A stretch of 64,000 nucleotides of DNA from Dactylis glomerata (GCA_007115705.1 QXEO01000822.1:1295892-1359891); one strand, 5' to 3'. Shown: positions 46,473 through 59,100, numbered from the stretch's first letter. The notes: generated by a model from the sequence alone, not told the origin. A program made the numbers and translations.

Positions 46473-47798
46473 TGAAAGGGCATTTCCCTAATAAATGTAT
46501 TTTGGTGTTTGTTAACAACATTTGGTGAATTAACCATTCTATTAAAGTTCTGCAGATTTTCTAGGTTAATTCAGGATCTCGCGGAGGTTCACCCCAAAAA
46601 GGAAGAAAAGATCGAAGCCCGTATTCCAGTAGTGGAGTTAGGGCTTAGTTGTCTTATTGGGTGCTTCGCGAAGGTGGAATTGGTGGAGAGGGGATCCACG
46701 AAGTGCGGCTGTTGCTACTTCTAGGGCGGAGACTCCGGCCCTGGTGGCCGGAGACTCCGGCCTAGGAGTGTCGCCCTAGCAATCCTCCCGGTTGGACAGT
46801 TCAGATGCCCTCCCGGAGTTGGGCCGGAGACTTTCTGTCTCTGGCCGGAGACTCCGGGTGGGGCGGAGACTCCGATCCCAGCGGCCGGAGACTCCGGTCT
46901 GGCCAGCCGGGTAAGGGTTGGATAGAGGGTTGGTCGAAGCAGTGACCAGGCCGGAGTTGGGTCGGAGACTTCTGTCTCTGGCCGGAGACTCCGGTCCTGT
47001 AGTCACTTAGGGCGGAGACTCCGGCCCTCCTGGCCGGAGACTCCGGCCCTAGTCGGCCAGCAACGGCTACATTTCGTGGAGGAGTATATAAAGCCTTCTT
47101 CTACCTCAAGAGCTGGCTGCGGCTTCCACTCTCTCTCCTCCATTGTTTCAAAGCTTCAAAGCCCTAGTTCTCTCTCCCTAGCCAATAGAACTCAAAGCCC
47201 TTTTGGGATTTGAGGGAGAAGACCTAGATCTACACTTCCACCAAGGCGATTTGATTTCCCCCCTCTCTTTGTTGAGGGGCTTGTAACTTGTGTGATTCAT
47301 CGGATTCCTAGCCGGAAGAAGCCGTCCTCCAAGCTTAACTTTGTGTGTAAGAGCTTGGTGGGCCTATTGGGAGCCTCCAATTGAGTTGTGGAGCTTGCCC
47401 CAATACTTTGTGTAAAGGTGTCGTGCCGCCTTCAAGGGCATCGCTTAGTGGAGCGTGAACTCGCCTTTGTGGCTTGTTCACCGGAGAATAGGGTGAGCCT
47501 TTGTGGCGTTGGTGGCCTTTGTGGTACCACACCTCTCCAACGTAGACGTACTTCCCGTAACAAGGAAGGAACTACGGGAATACATCCTTGTGTCTTCGTG
47601 TCTTCATTGCGGTTACCTCTATCCTTTACTCGTACCTTTACTTATATTGTTATTGCTAGCTTGCTTGTCACTCTAGGTAAATTCACTTAGTAGCACATCT
47701 AGAGAATTTACCTTCTTGTCTAGCCTTAACTTGAAAAGAAGTAAAAAGTTGGGTAGCTCCTATTCACCCCCCCTCTAGTCGCTCATACGATCCTTTCA
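46473..47798 (+). repeat. 3' LTR of the copia element
   Basis: 1326 bp with about 1% difference from the 5' LTR. It carries its own motif cluster (46724-47050) with seven complete GGAGACTCCGG cores. Confidence 0.95.
46724..47050 (+). repeat. Cluster of CCGGAGACTCCGG-type motifs, 3' LTR
   Basis: Seven complete cores and a few decayed ones. At two positions the 5' LTR has lost the motif where this LTR keeps it (ctctgg versus ctccgg; ctctag versus ctccgg). Confidence 0.93.
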
Positions 47799-47803
47799 GC
47801 TGG

Positions 47804-50800
47804 GAAATCTTTGCCTGGTGTCCTTCCGACATGCCAAGGGTTCCAAGGGAACTCGTCGAGCATGCACTCAATATGGATACAAAAGCAAGGCCGGTCAAAC
47901 AACCTCTACGGCGATTCGATGAACCCAAAAGAAAATCAATAGTAGCTGAACTACACAGACTAGAAAACGTAGGCTTCATCAGAGAGATCAAGGCATGAAT
48001 GTGGGTGTCCAACCCAGTAATTGTCCCAAAGAAGAATACGGAGGTGAGACAGGTCTGTGTCGACTACACGTCCCTCAACAAGCATTGTCCCAAGGATCCC
48101 TTTCCACTATCTCGCATAGATCAAATAATTGATGCCACAGCGGGGTGTGCAAGGCTTTCCTTCCTGAACGCATATTCAGGCTACAATCAGATCAAACTAA
48201 AGAAAGAAGACGAAGAAAAAACAACCTTCATCACACCATACGACGTCTTTTGCTATCAAGTCATCCTTTTGGCCTCAAGAACACAGGAGCAACCTATCAA
48301 AGGATGATGCAAAATGTCTCGGAAGCCAAATAGGCTGAAACATCCAAGTCTACATCAATGACGTGGTTATCACCATAAGAAAAGAGGAGGCTTTAATCAG
48401 TGACCTGAAGGAAACTTTCGACAACCTCGACAGGTACAAGCTAAAACTCAACCAGACAAAGTGTTCTTTTGGCGTTTCCGCAGGACAACTTCTGGGGTTC
48501 CTGGTATCGGCAAGAGGAATAGAGGCAAACCCAGAGAAAATTAAGGTGATACTGACAACGGGAAAACCAGCTAAGCTCCACGAAGTACAACAACTCGAAG
48601 GACGCATAGCAGCGCTAAGTCAATTTGTCGCAACAGCTAGGAGAAAAGGCCCTCCCTTTCTACGCACTCATGAAGAAGTCAGATAAAAAATTTGAGTGGA
48701 CAGAAGAGGCAGACACAACATTTTCGCAGCTGAAAAAAGTGCTTTCCACACCACCAGTGTTGGTCGCACCAAAGGAGAGAGAACCACTACTACTGTACAT
48801 CGCCGCTACACATCAGGTGGTGAGCATGGTGTTAGTAGTCGAAAGAAGTGAGGAAGGGAAGGCGCATGGAGTTCAGCGACCAGTGTACTTCCTTAGCAAA
48901 GTCTTATCACCATCTAAACATCGTTACCCGCATTATCAGAAGTTAGTATACAATGTGTTCACAACAGCAAGGAAGCTACGATAGTATTTTGCAGTGCATC
49001 CAATCATAGTGGTTAACGAAGCTCCACTATCAAACATACTGAATAACCCCAAAGCGACATGACATGTCTCCTTATGGGGAATCGAACTTTCCCCTCTGGA
49101 CATCACGTACGAGAAAAGAAAATCCATCAAATCCCAAGTGCTGCCAGACTTCACAATAGAGTGGTTAGAACTACAAAACACAGGACCACCTGATCTATCA
49201 AGTGTTTGGACAATGTACTTTGACGGATCAAAAAGGGTTCAAGGAGCAGGAGCAGGAGTAGTCTTAATATCTCCGCAAGGGGACAAGCTAAAATATGTGC
49301 CAAGGATGAGATTCCCACAAGCTTCCAACAATGAAGCCGAGTATGAGGCCCTGCTGCACGGTATGAAGATGGCCAAAACATGTGGAGTAACTCGACTAAA
49401 AATATTTGGGGACTCGAATCTCGTAGTCCAGCAAGTGATGAACCATTGTGACACCATCAGCGACAACATGACAACATACCAAAATTTGTACTATTACCAG
49501 GTATAGCTGGGCATGGGAAGCCCGGCCCGAAAATGGCCCGGCCCATCGGGCCAAAGCATGCTGTCGGGCCGGGCCTGGGCAGGATTTTCTTGCCCGATAG
49601 GAGTGACGAGCCAGGCCTGGGTAGGAAAAAACGAAGATTTAATGAAGGCCCGGCCCGATGGCCCGACAGCCCGATGATTTTTTAGCTCGACGGGCCGGGC
49701 CTGGGTAGGAAAAGGCAGCCCGACAGTCGGGCCGGGCCTGGGCCGCAGAATACTGAGTCGGGCTTTTTCATGGCCCAGCCCGACCCGGCCCGGCCCGAAA
49801 TAATGCCCAGGTATATTACTAGGAAGGAACTTTCGACGGATGTGAAGTCTTGCATATCAGCAGAGCCATCAACGAGGAAGCCGATAATCTGGCAAACATC
49901 GGGTCTCAATGCCTGCCCATACCGCCAGGAGTCCTTTGGGAGGAAATCGTCGAGAGATCAATAAAATGCAGCAAAACTTCGAGTCTAGGAGAACCAAGTC
50001 AGCATGTGATAGCAGGCTTGGGGGCTAGCAAAACAGGAACGGAGAGCACAACAGAACCAGAGGAGGTCATGATGATTGAAGAAACTTGGATGCAGCCATA
50101 CTTAGCATACATGATGAACAAAACACTACCCGAAGATACAGTCGAAGCACGCAGGATAATATGACGATCCAAAGCTTTTGTCTTACTACAGGGAAAACTG
50201 TACAAGAAAAGCATAACTGGTGTGTTACAATGATGCGTCACCTCACAGGAAGGGCAAGTCATATTAAAGGACATCCACACAGGAGTCTGTGGCCATCATG
50301 CAAGTAGCAGAGCCAGAGCAGCCAAAGCTTTTCGAGCATGAGTCTACTGGTTCAACAATCGATGATGCAAAAGACATCGTCCGAAGATGCGAGGCTTACC
50401 AAATATTTGCATCCCGACCACACACACCAGCAGCAGAACTCTAGCCAATACCACTGTCGTGGCCCTTTGCACAATGGGGTTTGGACATGGTAGGGAAATT
50501 GCACAAGTCATGGCCCGGAGGACATGTCTATATGTTGGTAGTAGTCGACAAATTCACCAAGTGGGTAAAGGCAGCCCCACTAACAACTTAGGATTCCACA
50601 GCAGCAATCTACTTCATCAAGTCGATAGTATTTCGCTTTGGAGTACCTCACAGCATCATCACAGATAACGGCACGAACTTCACATCCAAGGAATTCAAAA
50701 GTTACTGCGAGAGTATGGGGATCAAATTGAATTGCATCTGTTGCACACCCAAAGACAAACAGACAAGTCGAAAAAGCAAACGGCCTAATATGCAACAGAA

Positions 50801-51318
50801 TAAAGAAGAGGTTGCTAGTACCACTGGAGAAAGCCAAGCATGCTTGGGTAGATGAGTTACCTTCTGTGCTCTGGAGCCTGAGAACTACGCCTAATGCAGC
50901 TACTCAAGAGACACTTTTCTTTCTGGTCCATGGCGCAGAAGCCGTGCTTCCAGTCAAAATTACTCATGAAGCTCCCAGAATTGCGGCTTACGATGAAATG
51001 ACTTCTACTGAGGCACTGCAAGATGATGTCGACGCACTCGACGAAGCAAGAGATGTGGCGCTAGCCAGAGCTACACAATATCAGTAAAGTCTGCAAAATT
51101 ATCACAGTACTCGAGTTTGACCCCGCTCTTTCGTAGTGGGAGATCTAGTCTTACGACTCAAGCAGGGCAGTCATGGCAAATTAGAGTCACCATGGGTGGG
51201 ACCCTACATTGTCACAGAAGTTATACCAGGAGGAGCATATCGACTACAAGATAAAAAGACAGGCAAAGATGAAAGTAACCCGTGGAACGCAGAGCAACTC
51301 TGGTGTTTTTACGCATAG
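47804..51318 (+). pseudogene. pol: pol of the gypsy element (RT, RNase H, integrase), heavily broken
   Basis: Continues the protease frame after the copia insertion. RT is readable at 47850-48700 ('VDYTSLNKHCPKDPFPLSRIDQIID', 'KTTFITPYDVF'), but the catalytic YxDD reads YIND near 48351, so one Asp is lost. RNase H begins 'MYFDGSKRVQGAGAGVV' (about 49215) and is split by the hAT MITE at 49500. Integrase pieces follow: 'TDNGTNFTSKEFK' near 50665, 'VLWSLRTTPNAATQET' near 50870, and the C-terminal 'GDLVLRLKQGSHGKLESPWVGPY' near 51140. Stops and frame changes are numerous (for example TGA at 47996). Confidence 0.85.
49500..49813. mobile_element. GC-rich hAT MITE (314 bp) inside RNase H
   Basis: The ends are TAGCTGGGCAT on the left and the inverted ATGCCCAGGTA on the right. 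The flanking 8-bp duplications are TATTACCA (49492-49499) and TATTACTA (49814-49821), with one mismatch. The interior consists largely of GGCCCGGCCC and GGGCCGGGCCTGGG words in both orientations. The disrupted protein frame resumes after it. Confidence 0.85.
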
Positions 51319-51762
51319 AATACTTTGCTGATAAGCTTTGCGACAACATCAAATAGAGAACTTTGAGTCATGACCCTCTAAACCTAGAACATGAGGCCAC
51401 AGGTCGGGTTTCTTGGGTCGACTCTACGATATGTAATAATATGTGACGATTTTCCGCTCGGGGGCTCCAACCCTCGAGTCGTTATGATAAAACAGTATAA
51501 ATATTATTGAGATCATGTATTCATATTTTCTCACGAGTAATTATAGGATTGTTCACCACACTATATTCAGCAATTAAAGAGCGACCAGTGGATACACAAA
51601 AGCACGTTGATGCTAAAAGCAAAAACACCTCGGAACATCGATAGTTCCCTTGGTCTCTTAATAAATGTGATAACATAAGCAAAGTTCATCACATATAATT
51701 ATTACATAAGTCGACCAAAGAACACAAGCAAAAGGATTACATCACGAGGAAGACAACATTTA
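51319..51762 (+). other. 3' non-coding part of the gypsy element
   Basis: No frame on the + strand. It includes 'cgctcgggggctcc' (about 51456), a phrase I associate with Tat-type grass elements near their 3' end. Confidence 0.5.
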
Positions 51763-51948
51763 CTAAAAATGCACTTCTGTTTCATACTTCTTTTGGCATT
51801 GAGTGCCATCGAAGATCTTCACCTCAAACTTTGACGTGCCGCAGTGGTAGTTGAAGACCATGAAGAAACCCTGATGCAGTTCATGATCCTCTGCAAATTG
51901 GGGCCAGACGCCCCTGAAGTACATCTCGCCACGACCGTCATAGTACAT
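51763..51948 (-). pseudogene. Antisense fragment of a plant B3 DNA-binding domain
   Basis: Read on the - strand, about 60 codons encode the C-terminal half of a B3 (REM-type) domain and then a stop. The order is 'MYFRGVWPQFAEDHEL', 'GFFMVFNYHCGTSKFEVKIF', 'DGTQCQKKY'. The family pattern GW..F..DH.L..GD.LVF.Y.G...F.V.IFD...C.K is matched, except that the usual Gly-Asp is Gly-Phe. The N-terminal half is missing because the element starting at 51949 was inserted here. The fragment lies about 450 bp after pol and opposite to it. It is either an antisense accessory ORF of the gypsy element or a captured host fragment. Confidence 0.8.
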
Positions 51949-52765
51949 GTAACATCCCAAGATTTTATCAAATTTTGGGGAATTTTTTTTGCTTTTGTTT
52001 TGCTTGAGTTGTTTGGAATTTCACAGGGATTTAAAACTTTTTGAGTCTATTTGAAAGCCTTATTAGAAAACTATTTTAAACTTTCTATTAATACTTGAAG
52101 AACTCTTTGAGAAAATATAATTTCAAAATACTATTTTTTTTGCATTTAAACAAACCTATGCAAGCTTAATTAGCAAAATATCTTTATTTACAAAACTACA
52201 CCGTTTGGGGTTTTACAATGTACTTAAATGTTATTTTATCCAAAACACTACTGTTTTAGCAACACTTACTTAAATCTTTGAATCAAATGGATAACTAGAG
52301 GTTATCTTATTTGATTTAACCCTATTAGTTTATGGGGGCTAAATTCTATAGTTTTGCAAATATTTTATTTACCAACTCCACCAAACAGTGCATTTTGTTT
52401 TGCCAAAACACTTTGACATACTTTCAAAGAATTTACAAATTTAGATTTATTCCAAAAACCAAGCAGCTTTGTTTTCAAACAAATCAAAGAAACAAAATAG
52501 GAAACAGAAAATTTGAAAAAAAGAAAGAAGAAGGAAAAAATAAATATAAAAAGGGGCAGCCTGGGCCGACTCAGGACGAAATCAGCCCAGCAGCCCGGAC
52601 CAGCCCAACCCCACTCGCCCCTTCCCTCTCTCTCGCTGCCAAGCATGGCCCGCATGTCATCTCCCTCCTCCCGCAATCTTCTCCCTCTCTCTCTGTTTCT
52701 GGAAACGGTCGCCGGAGTAACACCCCCCCGTTGATTTCTCGCGAGTAATGGCCATCAAGACCACG

Positions 52766-52775
52766 CCTATAAGTA
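52766..52775 (+). promoter_or_regulatory. Putative TATA box of the giant LTR
   Basis: CCTATAAGTA about 817 bp from the LTR start, followed by a CT-rich leader. The position parallels 29311-29320 in the related copy. Confidence 0.6.
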
Positions 52776-54805
52776 CCCCACGTCCTCCTCTCACTTCTCT
52801 CCTTTCCTCTCCTCGAAATCAGGCCGCCAGGCTGCAGAAATTTCTCTCCGAGCCCGCCACTGTCACCGGAGAACTCCGACGCGCCTTGTAAGACCACACC
52901 TCCCCTCGCCCTCCTATCACCACTGGAAGGTTTCCCTTGCGAGTGCACACCTCCCAGACATGATAAACTTCTTGCTTGCACTCTAGGGCAACGAGCCCGT
53001 CCTCGCCGAGATCTTGCTGTCCACGACCTCAACTCCGGCGAGGAATTCCAGAGCAACCAGAGGACCTCGAGCTTGGAAACTTCGCCACCTTGACGTCCTC
53101 GACCTCCTGTATCTCCTGGTAAGATCGCCACCACCTAAAACCCTCTGGAACCATCACACCCGATCACGGCCGAACCGCCGCTAACCTCCGGTCACTCCTC
53201 CCCGTCGTTCCAGGAAGCTGCGGACACCGCCACCTCACCATCGTCTCCGTCTCTTCACATGGATCACCGTCTGCTTCTTTTCGGACCTCGAAGACCACCG
53301 GGACAAGTCGCCGTCGTCCATTCCAGCACTGCACCTCGCCAGCGACGACGGAACCCTAGATCCACGGTGAGCCTCTTCATCTCTTAAGCCCCAGCCGTCG
53401 GATCTGAAACGGACGCATAAGATCAGATCACTTAAAATCAAAAGGGTACCAGATCTGGGCCGCTCAGATTCGTTTAAATCCAACGGCTAGCGTTGCCGAT
53501 CCGACCGAAACGGTACCGGCCAATCAGATCACGGCGCGTGTCGGCTTCCAGTTTAAACAGAAATTCAATTTAGAATTTGAAACCAGATTTGATCCAAATC
53601 TTCAGAAAATCATATCTTTTGATCTATCGGCCCAAAAATAACAAATGATATACCGTTGGAACCCTTGAAACTTGTAGAATCTAGTAGTACAATAAAACCT
53701 CATATTTCATGGGTTCAATTTGAAACTATTTTCAAATTGGAATCAAACCTTCTGTTAGCTTGTTTAATTCATATCTTTTGAACCAAGTGTCCAAAAATTA
53801 TAAATGTGTAGTCTCTGGAATCCTCTGATCTTGTAGAACATCATAGAATCAAGAAAATCCAAAGTTGATATGTGCACACACTTTGTGCATTCAAATTTTG
53901 TCCAAATCACTATTCTGATCATAGTTTGAATTCTATAACGTATTTTAGGATGATTCCGATTGCAGTAGCTTTGTTTTACTGCAAGCTATCCAGTAGTATC
54001 ACACCCATATTTGTTTGAACCATTTCACAATTATTCAAATTCTAACATGAGGATTTGAGTAATTTCCACTATAGGATTAAACCAATACCCTTTTCAGCAT
54101 TATTTCTTTCTACTTTAACAAATCCTATGATCATACCTAGCCATCATTGTTGTCCAAACAATATCTTGACCAAGACCCTATCTACTTAGACCTACCATGT
54201 CTAGTCCACACATATTCAAATTACAACTGTGTTGTTTGAGTAAAGTGTGATGCATCTCAATCATAGATTCTAATCTTGCTATCTTTGTGGTATTGATCTA
54301 ATCCACATTTTAGCACCTATCCAAATACCCCATGTACCCAATAGAGACCTTAAACCATAATCTCAAATGTTTTCTACCCATACTCAACCCTCTGTCCATT
54401 TGATCCTAATTTCATGTGTAGAACTATTCAATTAACAAATGAGTTAATTGAGTAAATCAACATATCACAAACCCCTACCCGAGCCTATGTGTAACTTATA
54501 CTATTATGAATAACTGTTTTCACACTTTGTTCAGTAGTGTTTGGTTGCACTACTCTATATCTAGGTGAATCCCTCCACTTAAGTCATCTCTCAACTCTAC
54601 CTTGCTTATGCCAAGCACAAGAATTATATCACTACATTGTAATCTTGAAGGACCAATCTTTCCCAATCCCTTGACCTACCCAAATCCAATGCCTACTAGT
54701 TTTGTTCACATGTATTGAACTATTCAACTTGCAAATGTGCTAATTGAGTAATTCAAGCATTCTTGAAGCCTTGCCTAGTCCAATGCCCTCTCAAATTATA
54801 TTGAC

Positions 54806-55907
54806 TGATCACTCTAAGATTTACACATATATCTGAACCTTGCAACCATAAAACTTGTCTGTTTTACCTCATTTCTACTAGTGTTGCACCAACATTTTAC
54901 ATCATTTGATCCTTTGTCACAGATCAGTGCGCCAAGGCACTTAATTCTACAATTCGGAGCAATTCAAACATCAGCTCAAGCCACCAGGAAAGGAAGAGTA
55001 CATCTTGAGGAGCAAGAAAGAAGCTAACGGCAGAAACAGGCTGCCACGACACAAATGGACAAGAAAAACGGAAAAGCAGACTAGCTGCTGCCGCCACCTT
55101 TTTCCTCTACTCTTCTACGCTGCAGCATATACACCATCCCATCCCGCATCCATCCATCGCCACATCGCCACATCGCCTCACAACCACTCCATCCATCCAC
55201 CACTCCACCAAAACCTTCCTCCTCCATAGTCCAACACACCGAAACCTTCACCTTTTCCACCCACTTTTCCCTCTACTCCTCTGCAAGAAACAAGATCAGA
55301 TCAACGGCGCAAGCAAGAACACCATGAACACCACCAAGAACACCTCCAAGAACATCAAGATGGACAAGGCTCGAAGGATCTGAAGGCCAAGCTCTTCTTC
55401 ATCCCTCTTCATTCTCTGCCACGACAGCAACATCTCTGCCTTCTCCAATTTCTCTGCCACGGCAAGCCTTCGGTGACCAACAACAACCTCTCTTCCTCTC
55501 CCCCATGCTCTGTGATCTGAGTTGTATTGATCTTGCACTGTAAAATAGTTTGAACCTTGTCCTGGATCTTTGCTATGGTTTGAGTGACACACTCCATTGT
55601 AAACTCTAAGATTACTGTGATTTCTGTGTTGCATCTGCCTGATCTGTTAGGTGCAAGACTAGCCTCTGCATCTAGTCCCAAAAATGCATCCCTGCCTCAC
55701 TTGCTCGTTTGTCCTTTGTTTCCTTGCCTGACAAACAAGAAACATTGGATTTGTTATGTTAAAAACTTCCAACCTAAAACCTCCTGTTACTTTCCTGTTT
55801 ACAACACCAAAAACCCCACTTTTCTGCTTAGCTTCTGGAAATTAGGAAATAGTCTCATTTGTGTTGATCCCTGTGGAGACGACTAGAAAAACCCCCCTAT
55901 AATCTCA
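54806..55907 (+). repeat. 5' LTR of the young Athila-like element
   Basis: 1102 bp, TG...CA ends. Confidence 0.94.
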
Positions 55908-56152
55908 ACTTAGATCAAAATTGGCGCCGTTGCCGGGGATCAACTTTTGATTGTTTCCTTAGATTACAGTAGACTAAGCTGTGTAAATACTTGTTCCAAT
56001 TTGCAATCTTTGATTGTCTGTTTTAATGACTTGTCTGTGATCAAGCTTAGAACTTTTATTAGGGGATTTAGTTCACTAACCCTTGATCAAGTTCTTGTCT
56101 GTGATTGTGTGTAGAACAATGATTTCATCTAATCTCCGTGGGAATTCAGTTG

Positions 56153-59100
56153 ATGCAGTCCTCTGAAGATTCTCCACTAGCCCCATTTGATCCTGAGCCA
56201 GAGAGGACTTTGTTTGCAAGAAAGAGAGCAGCTTCTGAAGTTTCTGCTGAAGATTTGGAAACCTCTGTCTCAGATTTGGAATCATCATCCTCAGATTTCA
56301 GCATGGGTGATAAGAAGTTGAGAGATTTGTGGATTCCCAAGGACCAGATCAACAATGCAGATGTGATTATGCCTGCAATACAAGCAAACAACTGGGAAAT
56401 CAAGCCAGCTCTGATCAATATGGTGCAACATAATCCCTTCAAAGGTTCTGCTTTGGAGAGCCCCCATGAGCATATCAGAAACTTTCTGGAGTACTGCAAC
56501 ACTTTGAAGCACAATGGTGTTCCTCCTGAAGCCATCAGGATGCAATTGTTTCCCTTCTCACTGTCTGGACTTGCAAAAGTTTGGTTCCACTCTCTTCCTA
56601 TTCACTGCAGAGACACATGGGAACATGTTCTTCAAGCCTTCTTTGAGAGATATTTCCCTCCAACCAAAGCAGCTGAGTGCAGAGACAAGATAACAAGATT
56701 TGTGCAATATGAAGGAGAAAGCCTGTATGATACTTGGCAGAGATACCAAGGTCTCATCAGGATGTGTCCCAACCATGGCCAGGAGCAATGGCTCATCTTG
56801 CAAACCTTCTACAAGGGTTTGACAGAGCAAACCAGATCATTTGTTGATTCAGCTACTGGAGGTGGAATCATGAACAAGACCCTTGATGAAGCTACTGAGT
56901 TGATTGAGAGCATGGCATCACATAACTTCTCCTGGACAAATGAAAGAGCTGTCCACCCCAACAATCAGCTGCAGATTCAGTCAAGTGGCCAGAATGCTTT
57001 GGAAGCCAAGTTGGAGAGTTTAACAACTCAGCTTGCCCAGCTCATGACAGAAAGAAACAGCCAAGCTTTGGTTCCTGTCAACCAAGTTACTTCTGCCTGT
57101 GCAATTTGTGGAAAAGAAGGCCATTCCCTCATGGAATGTACCTTGTCTGCACCTCCTGAAGCCATGATATCAGAGGTGAACTATGCCCAGAATCAAGGGC
57201 CATATTCCCAAAGTTACAACCCCTCTTGGAGAAACCACCCCAACTTTTCTTACAAGAGCAATAATCAGCAAAGTTACCCAGCACCAGGGCAGCAGCACTA
57301 TGCCCAAGCATCCCAGCAGAGTTACCATCAGCCTGGACAACAAAATTTCAGACCCCAAGGTCAAGTGCAACACCCACAACAACAACACCACCCAGTACAT
57401 CAGCAAACTACTTCATCCAGCAGTAGCAGCCAATCTGAGCTTGGAGAAATGATGAAGCTACAGAAGGAAATGTTCAGTGGAATGCAAGAAACTATGAAAA
57501 TGCAATCTGAACTTTTCTACAAGACTATGCAGCAACTCACTGCTGGAATCCAGACCAACAACATTGGAAAACAAGCTGAAGGAAAACTGCCAGCCCAAGC
57601 AGAGAAAAACCCAAAACAGTGTGGTGCCCTTTCCACTACTGAAGTTATTGATGCAGTCACCACTAGGAGTGGGGTGAACACTGAACCCTTACTCAAAACC
57701 CCACCAAATGTCACTTATGTTGCTCCACAGAGAAGACCCACCGTGCAGCAACAAACACCTCCAGAAATTGTTCTGCCAAGGCAGGAAAAATCAACAGGAC
57801 AGCCTGCCCAGACAGAAAACCCTGCCAAGGCACAGATCTCTGCCACAGAACCAACAGAGAAGCCTTTGTTGATGAAAGTGCCATTTCCAGAGAGATTGGA
57901 CAAGACCAAGGAGGAGAAGCAATACTCTAAATTCCTTGAGACCATGAAGGAAGTGCAAATCACCATCCCCATCTTGGATGCAGTGTTGCACATTCCCCTA
58001 TATGCAAAGTTTTTCAAAGATCTGATCACAAGGAAGAGGAGTTTGGATAGCCCTGAGTTAGTAGCCTTGACAGAAGATTGCAGTGCTGTGATCTTGAACC
58101 ACATGCCCAAGAAGCTACAAGACCCTGGAAGTTTCAGCATTCCCTGTGTAGTGGGAAGAAAAACCTTCACAGCCCTTTGTGACTTAGGTTCCTCTGTGAG
58201 TGTGTTACCCTCTGCTGCAAGCCAGATTCAGCAGCTGGGAACGTTGAAGCCTACCCCAATGACACTTCAACTTGCTGATAGAACCTTGAGAAAACCAATA
58301 GGAGTCCTTGAAGATGTGCCAGTCCAAGTTGGCAACTTTGCATATCCTGTGGACTTTGTTGTGCTAGAGATAGAAGACAATGCTGAATCAATGATTCTAG
58401 GCAGGCCATTCTTGGCAACTGCTGGTGCCATCATTGATGTCAAAGGTGGAACCCTCAAATTACAATTTGGATCAGAGCAAGCTGAATTCAGCATGAAACA
58501 TGCCACTCATTTACCCAATGTTCCTGAACATTGCCATTCCATTGATGCTGTTGAAAGAAGTGTGCTAGAAACTTTGCCAGAACCTGAGCAAGAAGAGCCT
58601 GAAGCTCAAGTCTTTGTTACTGCTGAAACCACCAATGTACAGCAGCTCTGTGAAGTGAAAATTTGTGAAATTGTACCTGTGTCAAGTGCAAGAGAACCAG
58701 CTCATCTAGCTCACCATTCTGTTGTGGAGCTCAAAGAATTGCCTTCCCATCTGAAATACTCATTCTTGGAGAAGGAAAAGTTACACCCTGTGATTATTAG
58801 TTCTGCCCTTTCAAGTGAGCAAGAAGAAAGTCTTCTGTCTATTCTGAAGCTGTACAAGAATGTCATTGGATATTCCATTGATGACATCATTGGCATTAGT
58901 GAGAAAGTGTGTTCTCACAGGATCCACTTAGAAGAAGGCAGCAAGCCAACAAGAGAAGGACAGAGGAGACTAAACCCTGCTATGCAAGATGTAGTAAAGA
59001 AGGAAGTTCTGAAATTGTTAAAGGCTGGAATGATATACCCCATCTCTGACAGTGAGTGGGTGAGTCCTATCCACATTGTGCCCAAGAAAGGTGGCTACAC

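Larger units (their letters stand above)
35019..47798 (+). mobile_element. SIRE-like Ty1/copia retrotransposon with envelope-like ORF (12.8 kb)
   Basis: Complete element with LTRs at 35019-37025 (including a 670-bp insert) and 46473-47798, starting TGAAAGGG and ending CCTTTCA. The primer-binding site TTGGTATCAGAGC (37027-37039) matches initiator tRNA-Met. The purine tract aaaaagggggagat precedes the 3' LTR. Internal order is gag, protease, integrase, RT, RNase H, then an additional 3' ORF of the SIRE 'envelope-like' type. By hand the LTRs differ at about 13 sites in 1.33 kb (about 1%), so the insertion is recent: some 0.4 million years if 1.3e-8 substitutions per site per year is assumed. Confidence 0.95.
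31632..51948 (+). mobile_element. Decayed Tat-like Ty3/gypsy retrotransposon
   Basis: Order of parts: LTR (to 31941), gag, aspartic protease, [copia insertion 35019-47798], reverse transcriptase, RNase H with a nested MITE, integrase, then a 3' non-coding stretch with an antisense B3-domain fragment. The gypsy order (RT before integrase) is clear. Many nonsense codons and frame changes show it is dead. The left LTR edge is uncertain (TG at 31632 is my best guess). No right LTR appears before another element begins at 51949, so the rest lies outside the window. Confidence 0.8.

Noticed and set aside
52571..53134. 187-codon antisense frame in the giant LTR at 51949
   Set aside because: Arg/Gly-rich, lies in the GC-rich leader, with no domain.
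54400..54780. Spaced repeats resembling an array
   Set aside because: Units are long, diverged and AT-rich within an LTR element. They have nothing in common with CRISPR repeats.
56102..56152. Earlier starts for the Athila-like polyprotein (ATG at 56119, GTG at 56138)
   Set aside because: The ATG at 56119 is in another frame and stops quickly. GTG is not a likely start in a plant. The first in-frame ATG is 56153.
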